From positions 10,195,172 to 10,259,171 of the forward strand of contig CM055115.1 of the NCBI GenBank assembly GCA_029204225.1: 64,000 nucleotides of DNA. The letters are read 5' to 3'. Made by a program: the position numbers and the translations under genes. Shown piece by piece: positions 1-11,033 of the stretch. The DNA is from Diphasiastrum complanatum (taxonomy: Eukaryota > Streptophyta > Lycopodiopsida > Lycopodiales > Lycopodiaceae). The notes beneath the pieces are model-generated. The model was not told the origin of the DNA and did not search any database. It saw only the letters and a program-made list of their open reading frames with translations. Numbering within the stretch: position 1 is the first letter of the stretch; each line of letters starts with the position of its first letter.

Positions 1-559
1 TTCATTTTTCCAAATTCGCGTGATCCAGCGCCTTCTTCATCACTTTGTTTTGTGTAGGTTGGAGGAATTGAAGACGTCTTTCGAGCGATTATTGCGATTA
101 TTGAGATTCTTGAATTCCAGTTCACGCTTTTGATGCATTAGAGAAAATATGAGCCCAAAGAGGGCCCTATGAGAAATGCCATGTAGGAGAGAGAAAAATA
201 ACTATAAACTAATTATAATATCATTTTCTAACTTCTTTACGCATCTGCCCACACTACTTTCCATGTAAATGAATGCACCTTAGTTTAGTCACATCAAACT
301 TCACTGGTGCTTAACCATAGTTAAAAAATAATTTTCAAAATGCTGAAATATTCTCTCTCAATAGTTGGGAACACTCAAAAATTTGAATTAGGAGTGACAT
401 TTCTGAAACAAAGCCTACGTCATCTCTATGTCCATAAAAAACAAGTGTTTAGTGTCATCTCTATCTCCAGTAGAGTCGTTAGCGCCATCTCCAGCTTTGT
501 TATTGTCACTGTGTTGTTTGTTACCATACTACTATACTGATGACAAAGCTTTATCATCT
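1..559. repeat. Outer part of the left inverted-repeat arm (gypsy 3' flank)
   Basis: This stretch has no coding sequence I can support. It is an inverted, diverged copy of about 23,300-23,860: the short reading frame at 340-540 reappears on the opposite strand at 23,315-23,518 with only a few changes. The first 60 bases (cgcgtgatccagcgcc and neighbours) match the edge of the palindromic-motif blocks at 23,800 and 56,250, so the arm runs off the left edge of the window. It lies just downstream of the gypsy integrase and is probably 3' untranslated or LTR sequence of that element. Confidence 0.7.
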
Positions 560-1300
560 TCATGTGGATTTGTCACCAGAATATGCTCCGCTCAGGACGA
601 GAAATTCAATCACTAACAATATCATTCGACAAACTATACAACCTGAACAACTTTTCAACGAGGAGTTGAGCAAGTTCTGAAGCGTTGACAATAATTTTTG
701 TTTGAATAAATGGCGCCATCTTGGTAGTTTGTCAACTATTATCCAAATGACATCGTGACCCTTCCCAGACTTAGGAAGTCCAACCACAAAATCCATGGAA
801 ATGCTTTCTCACTTTTTGCTGGGAATTTCCAATGGATGTAACAGACCAGTTGCTTTGAGTCTTTCTGCTTTATTTACTTGTCACTCTTCAACTTCTTAAC
901 ATATGCCTCAACATGACCTTTCATTTTTGGCCAATAAAATTCTCTCTTAACAAGGTCAAGTGTCCTTTGTATACCAGGGTGTCTCGCATTGGGGCTATCA
1001 TGGCACTCATGTAGGATTTGGGCCCTAACATCCACGGTATTTGGTACAGAAACTTTTTCTCTACGGAAAAGAAAACCATTCCTAATGTAATAATCATCAA
1101 GTATCTTCTCTTCGTGAGACTTATTGAAATCCTACTTTCCAAGATTATTTTCTCACTATAGAGCTTTCTGCCAGAACTTCTTGCTAAATACGACCGAAAC
1201 ACTCATCAGTTCGACAAATATCTCGTAGAGAAAGATACAGCTCGGATTGGAACTCAACAAATCATAACTGATTTACTTCTCCAATCTGGCTCAATGCATT
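560..1300 (-). pseudogene. Ty3/gypsy integrase, broken (left arm)
   Basis: The N-terminal zinc-binding part (921-1,202) carries the VYKGHLTLLRENF segment typical of the gypsy HHCC region, and the catalytic-core start follows at 560-796 with DFVVGLPKSGKGHDVIW and IVDKL, which surround the first Asp of the DDE triad. Several stops lie between the two parts and the rest of the core (second Asp and Glu) is absent. In the family this enzyme inserts the cDNA; this copy cannot be functional. The inverted counterpart is at 20,930-21,535. Confidence 0.85.
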
Positions 1301-1321
1301 TGCAACACAATTTGACGTACC

Positions 1322-1815
1322 TTAAAGATACTTAATATCGAATTCGAACTCTTGAATGAGTTCCAACGAATGGGCCTTACAACCCCTAAGGTCTGAGGCA
1401 TCCCAGATATACTTAAGATGCTCATGATCTATCATAACCACGATTTTAGATCCGTAGAAATCATGTCTCCAAATCTTTAACGCATGGATGACAGTAAAAA
1501 GTTCTTTCTCATAAGTAGAATATCTATTTTGAGCTGGGTCCAACTTCTTGCTTTCAAAAGCCATAGGTCTACTATACTGGTAAATGAATGCACCCACCCA
1601 TAGTCACTAGCATCTGTTTCCACCAGGAAAGATCCACTAAGGTCCACTATGTGTAAGATAGGGGATTTAGACACTAACATCTTCAAAACTTCAAAACTTT
1701 GAATAAGTTGATCAGTCCAGACTGATTTTAAATGCCTTTTGGCCTTCTTCTTATTACTCTTTTTAGTTTTCCTTTTGGCTTTCTTCACTCCCTTAAGAAG
1801 ATTCATTAGAGGCAA
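1322..1815 (-). pseudogene. Ty3/gypsy RNase H, broken (left arm)
   Basis: Two overlapping frames together give the RNase H region: FLVETDASDYGW (first catalytic Asp) in the frame 1,477-1,815, then SRPMAFESKKLDPAQ and YSTYEKELFTVIHALK (catalytic Glu) in the frame 1,322-1,597, and MIDHEHLKYIW, where the usual TDH is changed to IDH. A frameshift near 1,600 separates the halves. The enzyme degrades the RNA strand during reverse transcription in active relatives. The right-arm copy at 20,400-20,926 keeps MTDHEPLKYI. Confidence 0.85.
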
Positions 1816-2811
1816 TGCAATTTAACAGTCTTTAATGAATTTATGAAAAAAGCTATGAAGCCCAAAAAAGATTTTACTTCTCTAATGGTTTTCAGGATAG
1901 GCCAATCACAAACTTTCTGGACCTTATCGTAGCCGATCTCAAGAACTCGATCGAAAATGATATGCCCCAAATACTTGAGTCTTGTTTGAAAGAACTCACA
2001 TTTAGACTCCTCAGCATAAAGCTTTATCTGCCTTATATTATCTAAGACTATAAGCAAATATGCCTCATGCTCCTCAAGAGTCTTACTGTAAACCAACATG
2101 TCATCCAAAGTACCACGAGAAACTTCCCTAGATATGGACGGAGAATATCGTTCATCATGTGTTGGAAGGTTGCTGGGCAAGGTAAAACTAAAAATTTTTA
2201 ATGGCCATACCTAGAACAAGAACCAGTTCTGGAAACATCCCCCTCGTGTATTCTAATTTGATGGTTCCCCGACCTAAGGTCCAATTTGGTGAAATACTTA
2301 CCACCATTCAATTGGTCCAGTAAGTCGTCCATCCCAGGTAAGGGATAATGGTTCTTAATTGTCATTTTATTAAGCTTTTTATAATCGACACAAAGATGAA
2401 TACCACCGTCTTTTTTGCTGGTTAACAAAATAGGAGCTCCCCAAGGGGATTTAGTAGGCCTTATATGGCCCTTACATAACAGCTCCTTACGTTGGCTAGC
2501 AACTTCATCTTCTTCCTTCAGGCTCATCCTGTAAGGAAAAAGCAAAATACAGGGGAGCTGTTGGGAAGAAGATCTATGTGATGGTCTACTCCTCGTGAGG
2601 GGGGAAGACCCTCAGACAATTGCTCAAGAAATATATCATTATTTTGCTCCCTAAGTCTTTTTAAGATTTTGCCCTCAGGCGAAGAATCTAGATTAACATC
2701 TGAAAAAGACAATGGTTTAGGAAAAGACAATACATCATTGTGAGTACTAAAAGCATCTATGTACGATTCATTTTTCATATAACATAAATACGAATGATAC
2801 TCATAATCCAA
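1806..2811 (-). pseudogene. Ty3/gypsy reverse transcriptase, broken (left arm)
   Basis: The polymerase is spread over three frames. The segment 2,198-2,545 carries the N-terminal fingers (SPWGAPILLTSKKDGG, CVDYKKLNK, YPLPGMDDLLDQL, FTKLDLRSG), and 1,806-2,180 carries the catalytic region as TLDDMLVYS, where the family has YVDD or FVDD, followed by FLGFIAFF. The segment 2,524-2,811 is the protease-polymerase linker. A frameshift near 2,190 removes the segment around the FGL motif. The right arm has lost about 780 bp of this region between sites equivalent to 1,810 and 2,585. Confidence 0.85.
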
Positions 2812-3032
2812 AATGCATTGATTAGCCTTATGAGCAGTTACAAATGGTAGATCAGGCTCATCGTCTTAAAGACAAACCAACGAGTTATTACGCAAGAAAG
2901 AAATACTATGACATACATACTCTTTCTTTAAGGACTCATTCCTAGCATAAAACTACTCTTTACCTAGGATTAAATCCACCTTATCAATATTCATAGCATG
3001 AAAAGATAAACTATCTATATAGTTTTGAATCT

Positions 3033-3250
3033 TCAATGGCACGTGGGAGACAAGTAAAGTGGTCCCGGACCTGCTACTCCCCACCAGCTGACGTACTTGT
3101 GGTCACTTGGTGCGGTTGCCAACTGCAACTTCTGCACTAACTTAGCATTAATCAATTTATGCATAGAACCATTGTCAAAAAGGGCACTCACGGGTTGGCT
3201 ACCTATGAACCCACTCATACGAATGAGGTCCAAAAATTGCAGTGTTAAAA
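3033..3250 (-). pseudogene. Ty3/gypsy aspartic protease, remnant (left arm)
   Basis: The frame 3,033-3,233 contains GSQPVSALFDNGSMHKLI, which fits the gypsy retropepsin active site with D-N-G instead of the usual D-S-G or D-T-G, followed by a segment ending in YVSWWGVAG. The frame closes soon after. In the family the enzyme cleaves the gag-pol polyprotein. The right-arm counterpart lies at 19,750-19,910 and is shifted out of frame at the active site. Confidence 0.65.
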
Positions 3251-3389
3251 CAACAGTTTATACAAACTGTTTCATTCTTAAAAGATACATCAATACAAGA
3301 AAGAGAAGATCAATTACCTAGTGCCTTAAAGGAGCAGCCACCCTTCTTCCATCCTTCAGGCAGTCCTTGGAAAGGTGCCCCTTCTCCAT

Positions 3390-3850
3390 ATAAGAGAAAC
3401 ACAACCCATCACTTTTGGCCTAATCAAAGTCAACTCTCTCCAACTGAGGGTGCTTCTTTTTCTTTAGAGCAGGGGAAGTTTCGTCGACCACTTGCTCCTT
3501 GCCCTTTTTGAAATGATGGCCCATAGAGGGTTTGTCTTTGACTTCGGACTTTTGTTGCTCTTTTCGGGTCACAGTGTTCGTGTCATCGTAAATCCGAACG
3601 AAACGCATAGCGCTCTCCAAGGACTTTGGCTGATTACGGTGGACCTCCAACCGATATTTTTTGGATAGGCCCAAAATGAAATGCAGCTTAAGGAGCACTC
3701 TGTCTATGCAGTTAAAAAATTGCGAAGCAGCCTCTTGGAAGTCTTGCAATGTGGCAAATCGACAATAATATTCAAAATCGTCAAGGATAGGCATAAAGGC
3801 AGCCTTAAAGGCTACTTGGAAGTCATCCCAGTTAGAATTAAAGTAGAATC
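3390..3850 (-). pseudogene. Ty3/gypsy gag, truncated (left arm)
   Basis: The minus frame 3,420-3,794 encodes YCRFATLQDFQEAASQFF, a polybasic stretch, and runs toward a zinc-knuckle region whose second Cys is changed to Tyr, compared with the intact C-x2-C-x4-H-x4-C at 19,569-19,610 in the right arm. The right-arm gag has an extra segment near QMGMKPLDVY that is missing here. The gag is truncated at 3,852 by a copia LTR, at the same site as in the right arm. Confidence 0.75.
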
Positions 3851-3852
3851 AA

Positions 3853-4093
3853 TGTGTTACTATATTGTGTGTCCTATTAGTTGGTAAGGATCAGTTGGCC
3901 TCACCACAAGGCGAGTTGACAGGACACATGTCCCATCAACAGCAACTTGGGTCATGCATGGGTTGCCTAAGTGAAGAACTATATGTACAATGTATTTTCT
4001 TTTTGAGAAATATAGTTGCTATGTGAGCTTGGTGTGGAGAGTGTTTTCTATCTTTATTGATGTGTAGCATGATCTGTGTTCCTGTTCGAAGCA
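3853..4093 (+). repeat. Copia 5' LTR, left arm (241 bp)
   Basis: The LTR begins TGTGTTAC and ends GCA. It is followed by a ten-base spacer and the primer site. A copy of the same length (18,845-19,085) lies in the right arm in inverted orientation. The start is set where sequence homologous to the gypsy gag ends in both arms. Confidence 0.7.
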
Positions 4094-4103
4094 AATTCTA
4101 AGT

Positions 4104-4116
4104 TGGTATTAGAGCC
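4104..4116 (+). other. Primer-binding site, initiator-Met tRNA type (left copia)
   Basis: The sequence tggtattagagcc matches the plant initiator-Met site TGGTATCAGAGCC with one C-to-T change. It sits ten bases after the LTR end, a normal place for copia elements. Confidence 0.85.
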
Positions 4117-4539
4117 GTATAGGGAGTGTACATAGTATAATATCGCCGTTGAAGAGAGCTTCGGGAGAAGAGTCTTCTGAAAGTTTGGGTTGATGGTTGA
4201 TTCGAGACGGAAAGTAAAGCACTAGTGCACAAATTCTATAGCACACACAAGCTTGCTAAGCTTGAGACTGTGTGAGGATTTAGAGACAAGAATTGTTGGC
4301 TAAATCAAAACCTGAGCCAAATTAAATTCTAAAATTCCAAAGGGAGGCTACTTGGCATTTGCAGTCGGTGTGCATTCAAATGGACACCATTTTGAGAACC
4401 ATTTGAAGCATCACACTTCTAGCAGTAGGGCGACCTCAGAGAAAGAGGATTGGCATATCAAAAAGATGTGAACAAGAAGCCAAGATCAGATTTGTGAGAA
4501 AAACCCTAGTCTGAGATTTGGAAGCACAAAATCATTACC

Positions 4540-5110
4540 CACATTTGTGATGCTATTACCCCCAGACAGACATGGAATGTGCTAACTGAGAACTTTGAGA
4601 CATCAAATCCATCAAGAATCATGTTTCTGAAGTTGGCCTCGACATATTGTTTTGAGCCTACGGTTGCAGTTTTGGGATGACGAACATGGGAGAGTCCATT
4701 TTGAGTGAAAGTAGCAAATTGGACAGGATTTTCAACTATGCAGTGTGGAAATTCAAAATGAAAAACATACTGATGGAGAAGGACATGTGGGATGTCATCA
4801 CAGGTGATTAGAGAAGACCACCAAATGAAGTGGACATCAAAGTCTTCGATAAGAAGGTGAGAAAAGTTTTCACCTTCATTAACTTGTCAGTGGATGATCA
4901 CATCATTACCCACATTTGTGATGCTATTACACCCAGACAGACTTGGAATGTGCTAAAGGAGAAGTTCAAGACGCCAAATCCATCAAGAATCATATTTCTG
5001 AAGTGAAAACTGAATACTGCCCGCATGGAACAAGGAGAGCACATTTAGACTTATATGACCATAATCAAGACAATGAGGGATGAATTGCAATCTATTGGTG
5101 AGTGCATACG
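4540..5110 (+). pseudogene. Copia gag remnant with partial internal duplication (left arm)
   Basis: Short pieces of the copia gag N-terminal domain are readable, such as the segment encoding FDKKVRKV and ITHICDAITPRQTW. The segment cattacccacatttgtgatg occurs twice, near 4,541 and 4,905, so about 365 bp is duplicated; the right arm shows a longer array of the same unit. The reading frame is closed by many stops. Confidence 0.7.
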
Positions 5111-6438
5111 TGATGTGGCATAAGAGGCTTGGTCACTTGAACTTAGGAAGCCTCAGCTTGATGATGAAATTGAAAATGGTGAGAGGATTGCCTATGATAG
5201 AAGAGCACTTGAAGTCGATGTACAAATCATGTGTGTATGGGAAGCAACATCGAGAGAAGTTCAATAAAGGTCGTGCTGCTAGGGCAAAGAACATCCTAGA
5301 TTTGATCCACATAGATTCATGCAGGCCTACGAGGACTATGTCCTTAGGTAAAGCCTTCTATTTCATGACCTTTATTGATGATATGTCACGTAAGACATGG
5401 ATTTACTTCTTGACGAAGAAATCGGATGCATTTGACAATCTCAAGAGCTTCAAAGCATTGGTCAAAAATCAGACAAGTAGGAAGATCAAAGTTCTAAGAT
5501 CAGATTGTGGAGGTGAGTATAAGTCTAATGACTTTAATGATCTTTGTGATCAATGTGAGAACAAAAGACAATTTATGCAAGCTCATACTCCTCCTCCCAA
5601 TGGTGTAGCTGAGCACAAGAATTGTATGATTGTGAAAATTGTTAGATCTATGCTAGTTGAGATGAAACTACCAAAAGAATTTTGGCCAGAAGCATGTAGT
5701 ACGGCAATCTATCTTCAAAATAGAAGTCCCACCATTGTCATACCAAAGATAACACCTGAGGAGGCATTCACAAAAAAGAAGCCAAATGTGAACCGCTTGG
5801 GAATCTTTGGATGTGAGGCCTTTGTACACATTCCTAAGGAAGAGAGACGTAAGCTTGATGTGAAAGCTATCAAGTGTATATTCCTAGGATATGATGATCG
5901 TGTGAAGGGCTATAGATATTTTGATCTAGTGGAGAACAAGATACATGTAAGTCGTGATGTTATCTTTGATGAATTTAAGATGTATGAAGACGAGGATGCT
6001 GAGAAGACGGACACATCAAGTGTAAAAGATGGTACAGTGACGATACATCCTCGTGATGATCCATTCATTGACTTTCCTAGTGATGGACATGAGGATACAC
6101 CTCAAGATACTACTCTCAACCTCAAGAGACAGATTGGAGAGGTAGAGACAAATCCTTTGGTGCATGAAGGATTGAAGGTGCAGGTGACAAACGCAAGGAG
6201 AAAGATGTACCGTGGGATACATTTTTACCAGGAAGCCGATCACCTGACAGGAAGCTCCCTAAGTGGTTTGAGAGATTGTTGGAGAGCCGCAACATGGATG
6301 AATTTCGAAGATCATCTAGGTAGGGAGAGCTACAAAGATCAACAAGAGGGAAGACACAACCTGAAAGGTATGAAGAAAATTATGCTCTCTTATCTTACAT
6401 TATTCAAAGCAAAGAACCTTGGACTTATGTTGAAGTGA
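5101..6438 (+). pseudogene. Copia integrase with pre-integrase domain, left arm
   Basis: The open frame 5,080-6,438 (452 codons) contains WHKRLGHLNLGSL (zinc-binding His pair), YKSCVYGKQH (first Cys of the pair lost), LIHIDSCRPTRTM and TFIDDMSRKTW around the first catalytic Asp, VLRSDCGGEY (second Asp) and PPPNGVAEHKN (Glu), then the FGCEAFVHIPKEER and LGYDDRVKGYR C-terminal part. The core triad is kept, but the protein lacks gag and protease and reverse transcriptase is cut off, so the locus is a relic. The inverted copy is split over 13,966-15,277. Confidence 0.85.
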
Positions 6439-6527
6439 AGGATGATGACATTTGGATCAAGGCCATGGGAGAAGAGATGGAGTCAATTGCTAAGCATAGC
6501 ACATGGGACTTAGTGGAACCACTAGTT

Positions 6528-7660
6528 ATACATTGCTAACCAGGGAATGTTTGAATCACATCATGTTGATGGGGCAAACACCACATTTGGTGTCAAGATT
6601 TGTGAATGATAAGGATGAATTTGTTGTTACGTGTATTACGACATTTTGAATTGGCACCAGTTCGAAGTGTTTTGGGTGGGATAGCTTTGCCTACAACTGT
6701 GGCTGCTACAACATTATTAGAGTTGCCAAAATAAGCCAATTGTGGGCCACGGTAAGGTATTTTGTATATATAAGATGTTTTAAGAACTTAGACCTTTAGT
6801 CGTATTAATATTGTTAGGTAGATAGATTAGGATAAGTCGCTATAGGGATGACTAGGGTGTGTTTAGTAATGTGTAGATAGGACAAAAAGCACTAGAAAGG
6901 TTGTTTTGAGGGTTGTTGATTTAGAATGGAAAGATCATATTCGGGTAAAGAGGAATGGAAGTTGAATGGACTGAAAGCAACCGCAAGTGTGACGATTGCG
7001 ATCTTGATGCGGTCTTAGCAGTGGAATTTATACCAACCATGAGAGAACTGCATACGAAACAATGGCGGTCTTTTGCGGAGTTGTGGGAAGGCTCTTGCGG
7101 TGAGTTCAAGATTGTATAAATAGGAAACTTGTAGCTGCAAAGGGGACTCTTGGTTTTACATTGGATAGCAGAAGTTTGATCAAGCGTCAAAAGGATTAGA
7201 GCCGAGCATTCTATGAGTTGTGATACAAGTTTATGTCAGGCTGTATGCTGCAAGTAGAAGTGCCTTGCTTTAGATCTTGCGAGTAGTTTTGGTGTAGAAT
7301 TGTGTCATTGCCTTCACTGTCTAGTATTATGTATATTTCATTGTTAAGATGGAATGTAACTTGAGTAATGTCTTTTCCTTTTGTACGATCCTTGATGTAA
7401 GGGAAATTCTAGTCTATGTGATGGTTATACTTTGCCAATTTGTTGTATTGTATTGTAATAACAGAGATGTGGAATGCAATTATGTTATTTAGTTTTATTG
7501 CACTTTGTGAATGGTTATTAGTCAGATTCTGACATGTCAGGTTAATCTGTTATAGTTCTGTTAATTGTTCTATGACAATCTACTAATAGGAACTTCTGGT
7601 ATGTTAGCAATTTCCCCACAATTTACCTAACACCCTTTTGGTTCCATTGCGAAAGCAGAT
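6528..7660. other. Non-coding spacer; possible gypsy LTR relic with TATA box
   Basis: No coding sequence is recognised. The segment lies just inside the left breakpoint of the inverted duplication and upstream of a gypsy gag on the same strand. A TATA-like gtataaatag occurs at 7,114-7,123 and another TATA-rich stretch near 6,760, which would fit LTR promoter sequence, but no second copy is in the window to define LTR ends. Confidence 0.35.
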
Positions 7661-7839
7661 TCCAGTTGTATGCATAATCTGGATAGAAACAATTTTCAGT
7701 TGTGGGTAGAATTACCAGAGGTAGGTGTAGAATCATCACCAATGTCTTCATGTGCTAGTGTTTTGGATCTGGGGAGATCCACAATTCTTCGCGGGATGGA
7801 TGTTGTATCGATAGGATGTACTCGGACATCAATATTCCA

Positions 7840-8235
7840 GTGTTTCAAAGGGAAGAAGCGTGATGATCCTGACATTCACGTTCACCAATTTTTGGTAGTC
7901 GTCACAAGCAAACCGTTAAACAACGGATATTAGGAAGTTGGAACTATTTCCAACAACATTAAAGGGAAATGCTCATCAATGGTATTTCCAATATGGGTTT
8001 CAAAAATTCCAGACTTGGGAAGTATTAGGAAGAGCTCTCTTGAAGCAATATTAGAAGAAGCATGAGGACGAGGAGATTTTGGATTATTTGCAAGCAATAG
8101 GGCAAAAAACAAAGGAAGATGTTTTAGCTTGTGTTCAAAGGTTCGAAGTTTTAGAAAAGAGGCTTTAGGATCCACTGACAGATGCAAAACGTGTCAAGTA
8201 CTTCCAACATGGGTTACATAAGGTTCTCAGGAGGG
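7840..8235 (+). pseudogene. Ty3/gypsy gag remnant (spacer)
   Basis: Across two frames one reads DDPDIHVHQFLVV, then after a frameshift near 7,925 the series FPTTLKGNAHQWY, ILDYLQAIGQKTKED and VQRFEVLEKRL, which follow the gypsy capsid pattern (retrotransposon gag family). Single stops interrupt this. A second copy with its own frameshift lies inverted at 60,850-61,215. The sequence after 8,235 leaves gag and enters a repeat. Confidence 0.7.
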
Positions 8236-8330
8236 GAACCACGACCAAAATTCTATTATTGTTGGTCTCGTAACCCAATTTTTGTTCCCTTCTTTCCCTT
8301 TCCCATAAAATTCCTTTTTGCCTGTTGTAA

Positions 8331-8765
8331 GAAACATTTCTAACTATCTATATTATCAACCATGTACACATACAATTGATAATCACTCACATTTCATTCA
8401 TCATATAGTGGTATTCAAAATGATGCAAACTATAGCATAATATGATGCTGTACAATTTCGTCATGCGTCATCCACCAACTGCTTGTTGCAAAAAGCAAAC
8501 CATACACTTTGAGCGTTCCAACAAAAATTCACGCCGAATAAATCGTACTTTGTAAAATCTCCCTGCTTTTAGAAACATCCCTAACTATGTATAGTATCTT
8601 GAATCAACAACCATGTACACATTCAATTGATTATCAACCACATTTCATTCATCATATTTTGGTATTCAAAATGATGTACAACTACACCATACTATTATGC
8701 TTTACAATTTAGTCATGCGTCTTCCACCAACTACTGCTATAGAAAGAAGACCGTCAAATATATGG
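8331..8765. repeat. Two-unit tandem repeat, period about 241 bp
   Basis: Two diverged units begin at gaaacatttctaac (8,331) and gaaacatccctaac (8,572). Each contains catttcattcatcatat, a near copy of attcaaaatgatg and a gtcatgcgtc block. A third partial unit begins near 9,680. Inverted relatives lie at 60,225-60,740 and about 30,300-30,540. No coding sequence is seen. Confidence 0.7.
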
Positions 8766-9730
8766 TAGTCCGTGTTCCAAATTTCAAATTCTTGCATATG
8801 CTCTCTTACTCTTGGAAATTTTTATCCATTGTTGTCTTTTCCAAATAAATTCCTATAAATTCACCGAGTCACCAAACTCCTATTCAATGGTCACATCACT
8901 AGGCTATCTTGTATGTCGCAAAGTTCTCCTCTATACATCCTCATCAACCATGTCTTTCTTACAACATTCGTAGGTCACATCACTAGGTTGTCTCGTATGT
9001 CGTAGAGGTCTCCAGCTCTGTACGTCTTCATCAGCCATGTCTTCCTTACAACATTCGTAACAATGGAACAAGAAAGTACCCGCACTCAACTTATAAGCTC
9101 TAATCCATGATCTTTACTTTACAATTGATCAATACACTAACAATTTCAATGCATTTGCTATTGAAGGGCTTCTTGAGCTCGACCCAATTGACAAACAGTA
9201 ATATTATTGCTTGAAAGTTTTCCTCTTAATGAGTTCTACCTCATCAAACCACTAACCAAGCATCATTGCTAAACGGGACACATATACCACCTTGTTCTTA
9301 ATTGCTACTTAATACTAGCACCCGTCGGCTCAACTTTCTTTTAATGCTATCTTTAATGACCATAATAACGCCATCACTTCGGCCCCTCATATCGTATGTC
9401 CGGATCGACTTGCAACACCACAAAATTACAAAACCACAAAACACTGCAAACAACAAACATGCTAATGCGCAACAGTATTGAAATGTCTCTAGTTACCGTA
9501 GTTAAACCAAAAGAACTTATACAACAACATCTAACAATTACCAGTCATTATCTATCACAAGGTTTAATATTGTCCTTTCAGAACATATATAAAAAAAATT
9601 CCGATTATTGTTGCCCTTGTAACCCAAATTTTGTTCCCTTCTTTGCCTTTCCCATAAAATTCCTCTCTGGTTTTTGTAAGAAACATTCCTAACTATGTAT
9701 AGTATCTTGAATGATAAGTTTTGAGCTCAT
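8766..9730. repeat. Dispersed repeat, inverted relative of 29,820-30,800
   Basis: Segments such as the block around gctcaactttcttttaatgc (9,330) and cttgcaacaccacaaaattac (9,410) occur in reverse orientation at 30,640-30,780, and 9,060-9,330 corresponds to 29,820-30,080. The two copies differ by many substitutions and small indels. I see no gene; the internal reading frame 9,396-9,692 is not conserved. Confidence 0.6.
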
Positions 9731-9739
9731 ATATTCAAA

Positions 9740-11033
9740 TAAATGCTCATAATGACGTAGGCATTCTCCAACCTCCATTGAAATTTCTAGACAAATGTAC
9801 CATCATGGATAAAAAAGTCTATAGAAATTCTCCTTACAAACAGAGAATGAAATTTGCAATCTTGAGTCATGAATATGCACTTTCTACAAATGTAAGTAAT
9901 TCCAAAGCCCAATTATGGCATTAGAAGATTTGGACAAATGTTTAAACATGAATCTATCTTGTACAAAGGATGGAAAAGTATTGTCAAGGATATATGTATA
10001 AATGCTACCTCCATAGACACTTGAAGCATCTCTTATATGTGCTTATTAGAGAAACAACCTAGATCAATATTTTCATAAGGACAAGCCAATAGAGCTAAAT
10101 CTATTCTTGAATCGATACATGGTGATTTGTATGGCCCTATGAGCATACATTCTCTTGGTTATGCACTATATTTTATCACATTTGTAGATGATAATTTCAG
10201 ATTTACCAGAACAATCTTCATAAAAGCAAGTCTGAGGCATTAAACTGCACCAAATAATTCAAGTGGTTTGTTGCGACAAAAACTGCTCAGAAGATCAAGA
10301 TTCTATGCACCAATTGTGGGGGAGAATACATCTATGACAAAATTTCGGATTATCTATCTTTGTGCAACATGCATCATAAGTTCACCATCAGCTATGTGTA
10401 GAATGGAGTATCCAAAAGGAAGAACCAAATATTAGTAGATGCAACACAAACAATGCTCACAAACGCTCAACTATCCAAGAGATTGAGCAAAAGCAGTCTC
10501 TACCAGTTGTCATCTATAGATTTATAGGAGCACTAATGTAGTCGACTCAAAGAACTATGGCTACAAATCGAGTATGAAATAGCTTCGAGTGTTCGGATGT
10601 CTATTCATAAATCATCAACAATTTGAATCAACTACTGATTTGAGCCCGATGCACTACCAACTAGGCATCGAAATCACGGGAGATAGATTGCCATAATCCA
10701 GTAGAAATATCTAGTCAATGTACTTCATAGGTATCACATGTAAGACTACAAGTTGATAGACTCACATATGGATCCACCACGATTCAAGCTATTGAATCAC
10801 ATGTCCACAAAGACTGAAGCACAACAAAAAGAAATGTGTAGATGACCTGATCTAGTGTACAAAGTGAGCAAATTGTTGCAATACATGTTAAATCCATGAC
10901 TACCAGTTAATAATTGTGTTCATCATGTATGCCATGATCTATAGATCACCTAATCTTGCATACACAGTGCACGCATTGTTGCAATACATGTCGAATCCAT
11001 GACTACCACATTGGAAAGTTCTACAAAGAGCAT
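9740..11033 (+). pseudogene. Ty1/copia pre-integrase, integrase and reverse transcriptase fragments
   Basis: The plus strand reads a pre-integrase piece (CTIMDKKVYRN, NSKAQLWH), then HGDLYGPMSIHSLGYALYF and TFVDD around the first integrase Asp, a CGGEYIYDKISDYLSL segment for the second Asp region (the Asp is changed in tNCGGEY), and LVDATQTMLTNAQL after the Glu. From about 10,560 it continues into the C-terminal part of reverse transcriptase (KLLQYMLNP twice). Many stops and frameshifts are present. Related copies on the minus strand lie at 12,811-13,430 and 59,660-60,225. Confidence 0.75.

Larger units (their letters stand above)
560..3852 (-). mobile_element. Ty3/gypsy element relic, left arm
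   Basis: Read on the minus strand, the order is gag (3,390-3,850), protease (3,033-3,250), reverse transcriptase (1,806-2,811), RNase H (1,322-1,815) and integrase (560-1,300). Integrase after RNase H defines the Ty3/gypsy superfamily. All domains are broken by stops and frameshifts. The gag is cut at 3,853 by the LTR of a copia element, and the gypsy 5' LTR is not in the window. The same element is present in inverted orientation at 19,086-21,535, where the reverse transcriptase core is deleted; this copy is therefore the better record of pol. Confidence 0.85.
3853..6527 (+). mobile_element. Ty1/copia element relic, left arm
   Basis: The order is 5' LTR (3,853-4,093), primer site, leader, decayed gag, integrase and the first part of reverse transcriptase, all on the plus strand. 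Integrase before reverse transcriptase defines Ty1/copia. The element stops inside reverse transcriptase at 6,527, which is the inner breakpoint of the inverted duplication; no 3' LTR is present. Compared with the right-arm copy (13,862-19,085) about 1 kb between gag and the integrase zinc region is missing, and the junction near 5,110 falls at a short shared GTG. Confidence 0.85.
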